In this document: positions 14,329 through 22,678 of the stretch, in pieces
Numbering within the stretch: position 1 is the first letter of the stretch
Layout: every line of letters begins with the position of its first letter
Origin: Clostridia bacterium
GTDB lineage: Bacteria > Bacillota_A > Clostridia > Christensenellales > Aristaeellaceae
DNA: 40,061 nt
Assembly (NCBI GenBank): GCA_017530275.1
Contig: JAFXMP010000367.1
Span: 1-40,061, forward strand
Direction: 5' to 3'
The notes under the pieces: generated by a model
What the model was told of the DNA's origin: nothing
The model's database searches: none
What the model saw: the letters and a program-made list of their open reading frames with translations, nothing else
Program-made: the position numbers and the translations under genes

Positions 14329-15717
14329 ATGACCGACATTCTGGATTATCAGGGCCAGCGGGTCCATATGATCGGCATCGGCGGCAGCAGCATGAGCGGG
14401 CTGGCCGAAATGCTGTTAAAGGAAGGATATACCGTTACCGGTTCGGATAACGCCAATTCCCACGCGGTGGAGCGCCTGCGGAACATGGGCATCGACGTAA
14501 AGGTGGGCCACGCGGCGGAAAACGTGCCGGGGGCGGCGCTGCTGGTTTATTCCGCCGCCATTTCAGAAGAAAATCCCGAACGGCGGGAAGCCAAACGCTT
14601 AGGCATCCCCGAAATGGAGCGCTCCACGCTGCTGGGGCAGCTCATGCGGGGCCACAAAAACGCCGTGTGCGTGTGCGGCACTCACGGGAAAACCACTACT
14701 TCCTCCATGATCGCCGAAGCGCTCATGGAGTGCGGCATGGACCCCACGGTGCATATCGGCGGGCGGCTGGACGCTTTGGGCGGCGGCAGCCGCATCGGCA
14801 AAAAGGACGTGTTTGTGGCCGAAGCTTGCGAGTTTCACGGCAGTTTTCTGGAAATGCACCCCACGGTGGCGGTGGTGCTGAACATCGAGGAAGACCATTT
14901 GGACTGGTACAAAGATATTGAACATATCGAAGCGGCTTTCGGTGATTTTCTGCATTTGCTCCCCTCCTGGGGCACAGCCTTGGGCTGGGGAGAGGACGAA
15001 CGGGTGCGGCGGCTGTTTGGAAAGCTCGCTTGCGAAAACCGCACCTTCGGTATGAAAGAAAACAACGATTATTATCCGGCAGATTTGAGCTATAACGACA
15101 CCGGCTGCCCCCGATACGACGTGATGTTCCGGGGAGAAAAGCTGGCGCGGGTGGAATTGCGCGTCGCTGGCACTTTCAATGTGCTCAATTCCCTGGCTGC
15201 TTTTTCCGCCGCCCATGTGGTAGGCGCGGAGCCGGAGGCCATCGCCGAAAGCCTGAGCCGCTTTGCCGGAGTGCACCGGCGGTTTGAGCTGACCGGCATC
15301 ATCGACGGGGTGAAGATGTACCATGATTACGGCCATAACCCCGCCGAAATGCGGGGAGCCCTGTCCGTGGGCAAGATGCAGCGCCCCAACCGCCTGTGGG
15401 CCGTGATGCAGCCCCACACCTACAGCCGGGTCAAATCCCTGTTCAACGATTATCTCACCTGCACCAGGGACGCCGATTTCACCCTGGTCACCGATATTTA
15501 CGCCGCACGGGAAAAGGACCCGGGGGATATCAAGGCGGAAATGATCGTTGAGGGTATGCGCCAGCACGGGATCGACGCCGTGCATACCCCCACCTTCGAC
15601 GATACGGAAAAATACCTCCGCGCCCATTGGCAGCCCGGCGATCTGGTGCTCACCATGGGCTGCGGCAACATCAACCTGCTCAACGAGCAGATGCAGATGC
15701 ACGGGGATACCAAGTGA
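14329..15717 (+). CDS. murC: UDP-N-acetylmuramate-L-alanine ligase MurC
   Basis: Cytoplasmic peptidoglycan precursor enzyme that adds L-alanine to UDP-N-acetylmuramic acid using ATP (462 residues, normal length). The N-terminal UDP-binding fold has MIGIGGSSMSGLAEMLL. The ATP loop is CGTHGKTTTSSMIAEAL. EACEFHGSFL and LNIEEDHLDWY form the central catalytic region, and HDYGHNPAEM with MQPHTYSR marks the C-terminal domain. It has its own promoter and overlaps the following comF gene by four bases (GTGA), so the two are translationally coupled. This murC-comF pairing is unusual but both identities are clear. Confidence 0.95.
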   Translation: MTDILDYQGQRVHMIGIGGSSMSGLAEMLLKEGYTVTGSDNANSHAVERLRNMGIDVKVGHAAENVPGAALLVYSAAISEENPERREAKRLGIPEMERSTLLGQLMRGHKNAVCVCGTHGKTTTSSMIAEALMECGMDPTVHIGGRLDALGGGSRIGKKDVFVAEACEFHGSFLEMHPTVAVVLNIEEDHLDWYKDIEHIEAAFGDFLHLLPSWGTALGWGEDERVRRLFGKLACENRTFGMKENNDYYPADLSYNDTGCPRYDVMFRGEKLARVELRVAGTFNVLNSLAAFSAAHVVGAEPEAIAESLSRFAGVHRRFELTGIIDGVKMYHDYGHNPAEMRGALSVGKMQRPNRLWAVMQPHTYSRVKSLFNDYLTCTRDADFTLVTDIYAAREKDPGDIKAEMIVEGMRQHGIDAVHTPTFDDTEKYLRAHWQPGDLVLTMGCGNINLLNEQMQMHGDTK

Positions 15718-16451
15718 TTTTCTGGAAAAACTGCCTGCGCGTCTTCAAGGACCGCGCTGCCGGATGGCTGTTTCCCCGAGGCGCGTGCTGCCTGTGCTGC
15801 GGCGATCCCCGGCGGGCCAGCGAGGAAGACTGCCTGTGCGACGCCTGCCGGGAGAAGCTGAAGGAATGGCGGGTACCTGCTGGAGCATGCAATCGCTGCC
15901 TGTCGCCGGTGATGCCCGGCAAACCCTGCGCTTTCTGCGCGTCGTCCATGATGAAGCCTATCGAGGCGGTGTTCTCTCCGTACCGGTTCGGCGGAGAAAC
16001 CCGCGCGCTGATCCACGCGCTTAAATTCAACGCCTGCGAAGAAGCGGCCCCGCTGCTGGCCCAGGCCATGGCGGACGCCTTATCCCGTCGGGATTTTGAC
16101 TGGATCGTACCGGTTCCCCTGCATCCTGTGCGCTTGCGTCAGCGCGGTTTCAACCAAACGCTGCTGCTGGGAAGGGAACTGTCTGACCGCACAGGCATTC
16201 CGGTACAGGAATTGCTGCGGAGGGATCGGTATCACGCTCCCCAGAGCCGCCTGCCCATGAAACGGAGGGCAGCCAACGTGCGCGGCGCGTTTTCCTGCAT
16301 TGGCGACGCATCCGGCAAAAGAATCCTCTTGCTGGACGACGTGCGTACCACCGGCAGCACTGCCTGCGCCTGCGCGCAGACGCTGCTGGATGCCGGGGCT
16401 GAAAGCGTATGCCTGTGCGTTTCGGCGGTGGTTTATCGGAAAAAGAAATAA
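15714..16451 (+). CDS. comF: ComF-family phosphoribosyltransferase-like protein
   Basis: A 245-residue protein of the ComF family, linked to natural competence and DNA uptake in Gram-positive and Gram-negative bacteria. The N-terminal zinc-binding part has several Cys pairs (CCLCCGD, CLCDAC, CNRC, CAFC). The phosphoribosyltransferase fold includes VPVPLHPVRLRQRGFNQ and the PRPP-binding loop ILLLDDVRTTGST. The start is GTG 15714, which overlaps the murC stop as GTGA with GGGGAT upstream. Longer in-frame starts inside murC are rejected. No other competence genes are in the window. Confidence 0.9.
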   Translation: MIFWKNCLRVFKDRAAGWLFPRGACCLCCGDPRRASEEDCLCDACREKLKEWRVPAGACNRCLSPVMPGKPCAFCASSMMKPIEAVFSPYRFGGETRALIHALKFNACEEAAPLLAQAMADALSRRDFDWIVPVPLHPVRLRQRGFNQTLLLGRELSDRTGIPVQELLRRDRYHAPQSRLPMKRRAANVRGAFSCIGDASGKRILLLDDVRTTGSTACACAQTLLDAGAESVCLCVSAVVYRKKK

Positions 16452-16472
16452 TCTGCGTTTTCCAAACGGCTG

Positions 16473-16510
16473 AAACCGTGCGCTGTGCAGGCGTCGCGGT
16501 TTTCTTTTTT
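16473..16510 (+). terminator. Terminator after comF
   Basis: AAACCG (16473-16478) pairs with CGGTTT (16497-16502), with partial pairing inside, followed by TTTCTTTTTT. It lies 22 bp after the comF stop, between two convergent genes. Confidence 0.5.
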
Positions 16511-16545
16511 CAGTTATGGGGATTCGTCTTATTTTTCGTCTTATT

Positions 16546-17856
16546 TCAAACGAAATCAGCGCCCCGTTTGATCATCTCAGCACGGATTTGACTGCCATCG
16601 TTGAGACCAAGCGCAGCCGCTATACCGGCTGCTTCGCCCAACGCACGGCATGTGGGAATGATTCGCATGGAGGACTGTGCAACGAATTCGGCGCCGATGT
16701 TTCTTCCGGCGACAAGGAGATTATCCACACCCTTCACGATCAAACTGCGAAATGGAATCTCATAATACTTTCGCGGTTCATCGTTCTTTCGCGCAAAATC
16801 CTTGTTTAAAAGTTTTTTGCCGTGCACGTCCACCGGATAGTTGGATTGGGCGATCGCGTCCTCGAATTTGCGCCAGGAAAAAGCGTCCTCCGTCGTCAAG
16901 ACATACTCTGTCACGGCGCGCCGTCCTTCGCGGATGCCAACCATGGAAGATATTTGCGCGATGTAGGCGTTTTCAAATCCGGGCAGACGCTTCCGATAGA
17001 AGCGCAGATGCCGCAGGATGCGCAGCTTGCCTTGCACCTGAACGGCGCTTTGGTTTTCCACGCTGGTGATATCGTCGATATCAAAGAATTCGGGGCAGTT
17101 AAATGCGATCACGTCCCGACGGCCCGGAACGGTGAAAAACTGCCAGTAAAGGGCGTCCTCCGGAGCCAGCTCCCCGTCTTCCGCTGCCTTTTGGAAAAGG
17201 GGATTCAGCTTCCAGCTTCCCTGGCCGAAAGTGGCCGCGCCATCGTAGTTTTCGGGGCGCGGCGCGTCCGGTGTTCCGCGAATTTCCGCCAGAAAGCGCC
17301 AGAAGCGGTCTGTATCGATCCCGCCGATCATATAGCGCAGGGAACAAGGCTGATTCCTGTGCTTTTCTTCATCGCCATGCATGGTCGTGAGATTTGCGAA
17401 CCAGCACACCAGTGCATCGCCTGTGGCGTCGATATAGCGGCGGCTTGCCCGAACGATTCCGCTGCCGCTGGCGTTGCTTATGTTCACGCCGGTGATATGC
17501 CCCTGCTTCATTTCCACGCCGGTGACCATGGTATGATAAAGCATTTTTACGCCGCGTTCTGCAAGCATTTCCTCCAGCACCACGGACAGCATCACGGGAT
17601 CGAAAAAGCACTTCTTGTCTCCGTCGCAGGCGTTCTCCCGGTACAGACGGTCGATGATCTCCAGCCCTACGTAGGAGCATTGGGGTTTTCCGGCAATCCC
17701 CGGCGACATGAGCGGCGTAACCAGGCCAAGCGTGCTGCTTCCGCCCGCGCTGCCAAATTGATCGACGGCCAATACTTTCGCGCCGCAATCTGCCGCGGCA
17801 ATCGCTGCCGCCGCCCCGGCTGTACCTGCTCCGAGTACGATAACATCATATTGCAC
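16546..17856 (-). CDS. FAD-dependent oxidoreductase (FAD_oxidored family)
   Basis: A 436-residue flavoprotein. The N-terminal dinucleotide-binding motif is VIVLGAGTAGAAAAIAAADC. 'DQFGSAGGSSTLGLV' is the usual glycine-rich region after the first strand, YIDATGDALV is the second FAD-contacting motif, and the C-terminal VKGVDNLLVAGRNIGAEF with AAGIAAALGL completes the fold. The layout matches the PF12831 group, many members of which are annotated only generally. The substrate is unknown. The start is GTG 17856, with AAGG 9 nt upstream. It stands alone, convergent with comF. Confidence 0.88.
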   Translation of the reverse strand: MQYDVIVLGAGTAGAAAAIAAADCGAKVLAVDQFGSAGGSSTLGLVTPLMSPGIAGKPQCSYVGLEIIDRLYRENACDGDKKCFFDPVMLSVVLEEMLAERGVKMLYHTMVTGVEMKQGHITGVNISNASGSGIVRASRRYIDATGDALVCWFANLTTMHGDEEKHRNQPCSLRYMIGGIDTDRFWRFLAEIRGTPDAPRPENYDGAATFGQGSWKLNPLFQKAAEDGELAPEDALYWQFFTVPGRRDVIAFNCPEFFDIDDITSVENQSAVQVQGKLRILRHLRFYRKRLPGFENAYIAQISSMVGIREGRRAVTEYVLTTEDAFSWRKFEDAIAQSNYPVDVHGKKLLNKDFARKNDEPRKYYEIPFRSLIVKGVDNLLVAGRNIGAEFVAQSSMRIIPTCRALGEAAGIAAALGLNDGSQIRAEMIKRGADFV

Positions 17857-17935
17857 GATTCAAGACCTTCTTTCTTTTTCTATTATTTCGGGTTTCAGCG
17901 CGACACTGCTCTAATTTATCATTGTTTTTGAGCAG

Positions 17936-17972
17936 AAAAAGCCATCAGGATCGAAATACTTCCCGACGGCTT
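17936..17972 (-). terminator. Terminator of galM
   Basis: On the minus strand AAGCCGTCGGG (plus 17962-17972) pairs with CCTGATGGCTT (17939-17949) with two G-U wobbles, followed by a T run. The 204-bp gap 17857-18060 holds only this, a weaker hairpin just after galM (about 18020-18045), and a CTGCTC/GAGCAG inverted repeat (17907-17936) that may belong to the promoter region of the flavoprotein gene. Confidence 0.65.
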
Positions 17973-18060
17973 GCAGGGGTTCGGTTCATACTGTTATTCT
18001 TTATGCGAAAAGGGTTTTTCGGGAGCGCTCTTGTTCCGTTTGAACGAGGAATCTTTTTGC

Positions 18061-19107
18061 CTATTTGACGCTGAAAGCGTATACGGTGGTGGATTCGTAG
18101 GTGTCGCCCGCTTTCAGAGCGGTGGTGGGGAACTGGGGCTTGTTGGGGCTGTCCGGGAAATGCTGGGTTTCCAGGGCCACGCCCGCGAAGGGGCCGTAGT
18201 GCGCGCCTTCGTGGCCGACCGTGTTCAGGCCCTGGCCGGTGTACACCTGGATGCCGGGCTCAGTGGTGAGCACGCGCATCTCCCGTCCGCTGCCTTCGTC
18301 GCGCAAGACTGCGGCTTCCTTTAAGCCCTCGCCCTTCAATACGAAGTTCATATCGTAGCCGTTCACGCCGTCGATCAAGTGGCATTCCGCCCGGCGCTCA
18401 ACGCCGTCGCCGATGCGGGCGGGGGCGCGCAAATCAAGCGGCGTGCCGTCCACGGGCAGATATTCCCCGGTGGGGATCAATTCATCGTCCACGTCGGTGA
18501 TGCAGTCGGCGTTCACCTGCAGGGTGTGGCCTAAGATGTCGCCTTTGCCAGCCAGATTGAAATAGGCATGGTTGGTCAGGTTGATCACGGTATCCTTGTC
18601 GCTCTGGGCGAGATAGCGGATGGTCAGACGGCAGGCGTCGTCAAACGCGAAGGTGACCTGGACTTTCATTTTGCCGGGATAGCCTTCTTCGCCGTCATGG
18701 GCTACATAAGTAAAGAGCACGGCGTCCTCGTTTTCCGCTTCCAGCACCTGTCCCTTCCACCATTTCTTATCGAAGCCCTCCCGGCCCCCGTGCAGGCTGT
18801 TGCGCCCGTCGTTGGGGAACAGGGTGTATTCGACGCCGTTCAGTGTGAAGCGGGACTGGCCGATGCGGTTGCCGAAGCGGCCCACGGTGGCCCCCAGGTA
18901 ACTGGGCTTCTGATCATATTCTTCCAGGGTATCGTAGCCAAGGCACACGTCGGCCAGTTGGCCGTTTTTATCCGGCACCTTGATGGATACCAGATGTGCG
19001 CCGAAATCCAGCACGGAAATGGACGCGCCGGTTTTGTTGGTCATGGTGTACAGGGTCATTTGACGGCCGATCTGGTCGATGCCGAAAGGTTTTTGGGTCA
19101 CGCTCAT
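18061..19107 (-). CDS. galM: Aldose 1-epimerase (mutarotase) GalM
   Basis: Cytoplasmic enzyme that interconverts alpha and beta anomers of aldoses, feeding the Leloir galactose pathway (348 residues, normal length). Catalytic and substrate motifs are present: GRFGNRIGQSRFTLNG, SLHGG with the first active-site His, LTNHAYFNLAG with the second His, and the C-terminal VALETQHFPDSPN carrying the catalytic Glu. The start follows GGAGG. It is monocistronic, ends at its own terminator and is divergent from the VanY-like gene. No galK or galT genes are nearby. Confidence 0.95.
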   Translation of the reverse strand: MSVTQKPFGIDQIGRQMTLYTMTNKTGASISVLDFGAHLVSIKVPDKNGQLADVCLGYDTLEEYDQKPSYLGATVGRFGNRIGQSRFTLNGVEYTLFPNDGRNSLHGGREGFDKKWWKGQVLEAENEDAVLFTYVAHDGEEGYPGKMKVQVTFAFDDACRLTIRYLAQSDKDTVINLTNHAYFNLAGKGDILGHTLQVNADCITDVDDELIPTGEYLPVDGTPLDLRAPARIGDGVERRAECHLIDGVNGYDMNFVLKGEGLKEAAVLRDEGSGREMRVLTTEPGIQVYTGQGLNTVGHEGAHYGPFAGVALETQHFPDSPNKPQFPTTALKAGDTYESTTVYAFSVK

Positions 19108-19219
19108 GGCTGTTTCCTCCGTCTTTTTTGATGATCATATTATAAGTGATTTTTGGGTCGTTGAAAAGCATAAATTTCTGTATACTGGGAATAAAACTGG
19201 TATACGGGAGGCGATTGCT

Positions 19220-19852
19220 TTGATCGTGCGGAGGATGCTGCTGGTTTTTTGCCTGCTTTGCTTCGCTTTTTCTGTCAGAACGGGAAAAACGGTGGACGTG
19301 TGGACCGTGGAACCGTTTTCCGGTTCTCTTTCCGGCAAAACAATCACTGTGACACGAAGAATATGGGCAGTAGGGACGCTGACGCGGGATGAACCGGAAG
19401 GCTCTTTGCGGTCTGAAATCGTGTTCGCCCTGCGATGCCTGCGGATGGAACTGCCGGATGATAGCGTGAAGGTGGACGGCGGCTCGGGGTATATGGCGGT
19501 GATGATCCTTTCCGATCAGGAAACCGTCGATTGGCTCTTGGATAACGCATGGCGCTTCGGCCTGATCGTGGACAAGAAGCCGGAAGGACCCGGTGAACGC
19601 ATCCGTTTGCGCTATGTGGGGCCGGTGCACGCTGCCGCCATGCATGCCCTGGATATGGATTTGGAAGATTATCTTCTTTTTCTGCGGCGGACAGGGCAGA
19701 CGGCGCTGAACCGGAATGGCCGCGCTGTGGCCTGGATCATCCGCGTGCCCGAGGGGGAGGCCGTTTCCTTTACGCTGCCGGAAGGCGCGGCATGGGAAAT
19801 CAGCGGGGACAGCGCGGGCGGCGTGATTATCGCCGTAAGATCAGGATGTTGA
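19220..19852 (+). CDS. VanY-like (M15B) protein lacking the zinc ligands, probable pseudoenzyme
   Basis: A 210-residue secreted or membrane-anchored protein (hydrophobic segment about 6-18). Residues 105-158 closely follow the VanY D,D-carboxypeptidase C-terminal part: DWLLDNAWRFGLIV, LRYVGPVHAAAM and DLEDYLLFLR. However, the SxHxxGxAxD zinc motif has become DGGSGYMAVMIL, and the PWH before RYVG is missing, so all zinc ligands appear to be lost. The C-terminus adds a beta-rich tail (about 168-208). It may bind peptidoglycan without cleaving it (inference). The start is TTG 19220 because GGGAGG lies 8 nt upstream; the frame has no better start. Confidence 0.7.
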   Translation: MIVRRMLLVFCLLCFAFSVRTGKTVDVWTVEPFSGSLSGKTITVTRRIWAVGTLTRDEPEGSLRSEIVFALRCLRMELPDDSVKVDGGSGYMAVMILSDQETVDWLLDNAWRFGLIVDKKPEGPGERIRLRYVGPVHAAAMHALDMDLEDYLLFLRRTGQTALNRNGRAVAWIIRVPEGEAVSFTLPEGAAWEISGDSAGGVIIAVRSGC

Positions 19853-19877
19853 TATTTTGGGAAGAATGTTATATAAT
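19849..19877 (+). promoter_or_regulatory. darA promoter
   Basis: TTGATA (19849-19854), 17-bp spacer, TATAAT (19872-19877). The -35 overlaps the stop codon of the VanY-like gene. It drives darA and probably holB and ricT. Confidence 0.7.
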
Positions 19878-19930
19878 AGGGGCAGGAAAGGGATTTTCCA
19901 AGGCATATAACAGTGAAAGGAGAAACCGCA

Positions 19931-20260
19931 ATGAAACTGATTATTGCGATTGTGCAGGATGAAGACGCGTCCCGCCTGATCAGCCATTTGATGAACGACG
20001 GTTTTGGCGTGACCAAGCTGGCCACCACCGGCGGTTTTTTGAAATCCGGAAACACCACGCTGCTGGTGGGCGTGGAAGACAGCCGTTTTCAGGAGTGTCT
20101 GTCCATTATTGAAAAGGTATGCAAAAGCCGCAAGCAGATTGCCACGTCGCCCGTTACCATGGGCGGCTCTTCCGGCATGTACGCCTCCTATCCCATCGAG
20201 GTCACGGTGGGCGGGGCCACAGTATTCGTTTTAACGGTGGATCAGTTTGTCAAGTATTGA
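19931..20260 (+). CDS. darA: Cyclic-di-AMP-binding PII-like protein DarA (YaaQ)
   Basis: A 109-residue PII-like trimeric receptor for cyclic di-AMP. The fold signature is clear: MKLIIAIVQDEDASRLISHL, then 'DGFGVTKLATTGGFLKSGNT' (ligand-binding loop), then LLVGVEDSRFQECLSII, with the long B-loop and C-terminal VTVGGATVFVLTVDQF. ATG 19931 follows AAAGGAGAAA. It lies directly before holB and ricT, as in the classical tmk-yaaQ-yaaR-holB-yaaT order, although tmk and yaaR are missing here. DarA senses cyclic di-AMP but its output is not settled. Confidence 0.93.
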   Translation: MKLIIAIVQDEDASRLISHLMNDGFGVTKLATTGGFLKSGNTTLLVGVEDSRFQECLSIIEKVCKSRKQIATSPVTMGGSSGMYASYPIEVTVGGATVFVLTVDQFVKY

Positions 20261-21251
20261 TCAAAGCGGGGGGTTGACCCTGCGGGAATGCGCGGCGGGG
20301 AGCGATGCGCTTCTCGCCCTTTGGCATGATTTTCTGGCGGGGCGTATGCCCCACGCCACGCTGCTGAGCGGAGACGCGGGCATCGGGAAGAAAACAGCCG
20401 CCCGGCTGCTGGCCCAGGGGCTCATGTGCCGGGGGGAAGGGGACAAGCCCTGCGGCGTGTGCCGGGACTGCCGCCGTTTTATGGCCCGCACCCATCCCGA
20501 CGCTTTGTTTCCCGCCCCGGCCCCCAAGGAAAAGACCATCAAAATCGACGCCCTGCGGGAAATGATCGACGCCTTGTCCCGCCATTCCCTGGAAGGCGGC
20601 AATCGCGTAGTACTCATTGAAAACGCCGAGCGCATGACGCCCCAGGCCCAGAACTGCCTGCTGAAAACCCTGGAGGAAGCGGCGGATGACACGTATTTTT
20701 TCCTGACGTGTGATCAGGAATCGGCCTTGCTGCCCACTATCCGATCCCGGTGCCGGAGCGTGCGCATGCAGCCCTGGGCGGAAAAGCGGGTGGAGGAAGC
20801 GCTGCTGAAGCAGCACGTTCCCGCGGAGCGGGCAAAATCGCTATCATTCTTCTGCGAAGGCAGCCTGGGCAAGGCCCTGCAGATGCAGGAGGACGAAACC
20901 TACTGGCAGGCGCGGGACACGGTGCGGCGCAGTTTTTTATCGGTGAGGTCGATCTCTGATCTTCCTGCCGCCGTTCAGGCGCTGAAAGACCAGAAGGACA
21001 ATGGGGACAAGCTGCTGGATATCTTAGAACAGGATGTACGCGTTTTGCTGCGTTCCCGCGCGTCCAATAGCGTGGAAGGCGCGGATGATTTACCGCCTCA
21101 TTGGCAGGACGCGCCGACGCGGGCCCTGCGCAGGATCATAGAGGGCATTTTTGAAGCCCGGCGTCAGAGAAACGCCAACGTAGGCTGGGCGGCATTATCG
21201 GAAGGACTTTTGCAGACCATTGCGGAGGAAGCGGTAAAATGGCAAGTGTAA
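20247..21251 (+). CDS. holB: DNA polymerase III delta' subunit HolB
   Basis: Clamp-loader subunit (334 residues). The AAA+ N-terminal domain has Walker-A-like GDAGIGKKTAARLLAQ, the four-Cys zinc module CRGEGDKPCGVCRDC, VVLIENAERMTPQAQNCLLK with the TLEE motif, and the sensor PTIRSRCRSV. The C-terminal part is helical. The best start is TTG 20247, which overlaps the end of darA by 14 bases and has GGTGG upstream. It overlaps ricT by 13 bases. Gene order fits the conserved Firmicutes block. Confidence 0.88.
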   Translation: MSSIDQSGGLTLRECAAGSDALLALWHDFLAGRMPHATLLSGDAGIGKKTAARLLAQGLMCRGEGDKPCGVCRDCRRFMARTHPDALFPAPAPKEKTIKIDALREMIDALSRHSLEGGNRVVLIENAERMTPQAQNCLLKTLEEAADDTYFFLTCDQESALLPTIRSRCRSVRMQPWAEKRVEEALLKQHVPAERAKSLSFFCEGSLGKALQMQEDETYWQARDTVRRSFLSVRSISDLPAAVQALKDQKDNGDKLLDILEQDVRVLLRSRASNSVEGADDLPPHWQDAPTRALRRIIEGIFEARRQRNANVGWAALSEGLLQTIAEEAVKWQV

Positions 21252-22261
21252 TCGGCGTTCGGTTCAAGAACGCGGGCAAATTATATTATTTCGATCCCGG
21301 CAGCTTCTGGCCCACCGCCGGAGACGCGGTGATCGTGGAAACGGTCAGAGGCATAGAATACGGGGAAGTGGTGACCGGGGTAAAGGAAGTCAGCGATGAA
21401 CTGATCACCCCGCCGCTGAAAAAGGTGATTCGCATCGCCACGGCGGAGGACGCCGTGCATGACGCGGACAACCGCGCCAAGGAACGGGACGCTCTGGCCC
21501 TGTGTCAGAAAAAGGTGCAGGAGCACAAGCTGCAAATGAAGCTGGTGGGCTGCGAATACACCTTTGACAATTCCAAAATTCTGTTCTATTTCACTTCCGA
21601 TAAGCGGGTGGATTTCCGCGCCTTGGTCAAAGATTTGGCGACGGCTTTCCATACCCGCATCGAGCTTCGCCAGATCGGGGTTCGGGACGAGGCGAAAATG
21701 ATGGGCGGCCTTGGCATGTGCGGGCGGCCCGTATGCTGCGCCCAGTTCCTGGGCGATTTCCAGCCCGTCTCCATCAAAATGGCCAAGGAGCAGAACCTGT
21801 CCCTGAACCCCACCAAAATTTCTGGTATCTGCGGCAGGCTCATGTGCTGTCTCAAATATGAGGAAGACCACTACGAAGCCACCCGCCGCCGCATGCCCCG
21901 GGTGGGCAAGGAAGTGATCACGCCGGACGGCGTGGGTATGGTGGTGGACCTGAATATTTTGAAGGAAACCGTGCGGGTGCGCATCCCCAAGGGCGACGGA
22001 ACCGAGCAGAAAGATTATCCCCTGGCGGACGTTCAGCGTGTGCAGCCCGCCCATACCGCCAAAAAAGCGGCCCAGGGATATCAGAACGCGGAGGACGGCG
22101 AGCTTGAAACGGATGATGGGCCGGACGAGGTATCCGTGGCGGAGTATGCCGGGGAAGAAGGCCTGACGGAGGAAGAAGCCATGGCCGAAATCGAAGAAAT
22201 CGCTGAAGAAGCCGGAGAGGACCTCTTGGACGTGGAGGAAGATGGAGATACGGAAATCTGA
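21239..22261 (+). CDS. ricT: RicT (YaaT), PSP1-domain iron-sulfur regulator of RNA processing
   Basis: A 340-residue PSP1-domain protein. In Bacillus, YaaT works with RicA and RicF, binds [4Fe-4S] clusters and helps RNase Y-dependent mRNA processing, with effects on sporulation, competence and biofilm. The conserved cysteines are present: GLGMCGRPVCCAQFL and ISGICGRLMCCLKYE. An acidic C-terminal tail of about 70 residues is longer than usual. It starts inside the end of holB with GGAGG upstream. RicA and RicF are not in the window. Confidence 0.94.
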   Translation: MASVIGVRFKNAGKLYYFDPGSFWPTAGDAVIVETVRGIEYGEVVTGVKEVSDELITPPLKKVIRIATAEDAVHDADNRAKERDALALCQKKVQEHKLQMKLVGCEYTFDNSKILFYFTSDKRVDFRALVKDLATAFHTRIELRQIGVRDEAKMMGGLGMCGRPVCCAQFLGDFQPVSIKMAKEQNLSLNPTKISGICGRLMCCLKYEEDHYEATRRRMPRVGKEVITPDGVGMVVDLNILKETVRVRIPKGDGTEQKDYPLADVQRVQPAHTAKKAAQGYQNAEDGELETDDGPDEVSVAEYAGEEGLTEEEAMAEIEEIAEEAGEDLLDVEEDGDTEI

Positions 22262-22362
22262 TCCTCCATATAAAAGACGAACAAATTATAATGATCAAGG
22301 TCATACAGCGAATGGTATCGCTGAAAAAGACGGATTTGCGCTGATGATGGGAGGGGTGAACC

Positions 22363-22581
22363 GTGGCTCAGGGAGCGCAGTGGAAAGTGATCCACATTGC
22401 GCACAGTGAAAAGCACGCAAAGGAAATCTTGTCGCTCTTGGAGCGGGAAGGGTTTCTGGCGCGCAGCAAGCAGGTTTACCGCACCGTTTCCTCGGAAGAT
22501 AACTATTATGAAATCGTGGTGCTTGGTTCTGAGGCGGTGGAAGCGCAGCAGCTGTTGATCGAAAGCAACCTGCTGCTGTAA
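22363..22581 (+). CDS. Small DUF2007-like putative signal-transducing protein
   Basis: A 72-residue soluble protein with beta-alpha-beta character: WKVIHIAHSEKHAKEILSLL, then 'EREGFLARSKQVYRT', then YYEIVVLGSEAVEAQQLLIE. This layout resembles the DUF2007 putative signal-transducing family, which is PII-like; its function is unknown. The start is GTG 22363 with GAGGGGTGAACC upstream. A clear terminator follows 42 bp after the stop, so it may form a short transcript with the ricT block. Confidence 0.75.
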   Translation: MAQGAQWKVIHIAHSEKHAKEILSLLEREGFLARSKQVYRTVSSEDNYYEIVVLGSEAVEAQQLLIESNLLL

Positions 22582-22623
22582 TGAGGGAAATGTGATTCCC
22601 CTGCCATCCTATAGAATATCCTG

Positions 22624-22651
22624 TCCCTTCCGCCTGCGGAGGGGATTTTTT
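22624..22651 (+). terminator. Terminator after the DUF2007-like gene
   Basis: Stem TCCCTTCCG (22624-22632) and CGGAGGGGA (22637-22645), 4-base loop, then six T residues (22646-22651). It ends the darA-holB-ricT region before the helicase gene. Confidence 0.85.
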
Positions 22652-22678
22652 ACAAAAGCGAAACAGGAGTGATCATTC

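Noticed and set aside
17907..17936. CTGCTC/GAGCAG inverted repeat between galM and the flavoprotein gene
   Set aside because: Six-base arms with an 18-base AT-rich centre may be an operator, but no regulator or clear promoter supports it.
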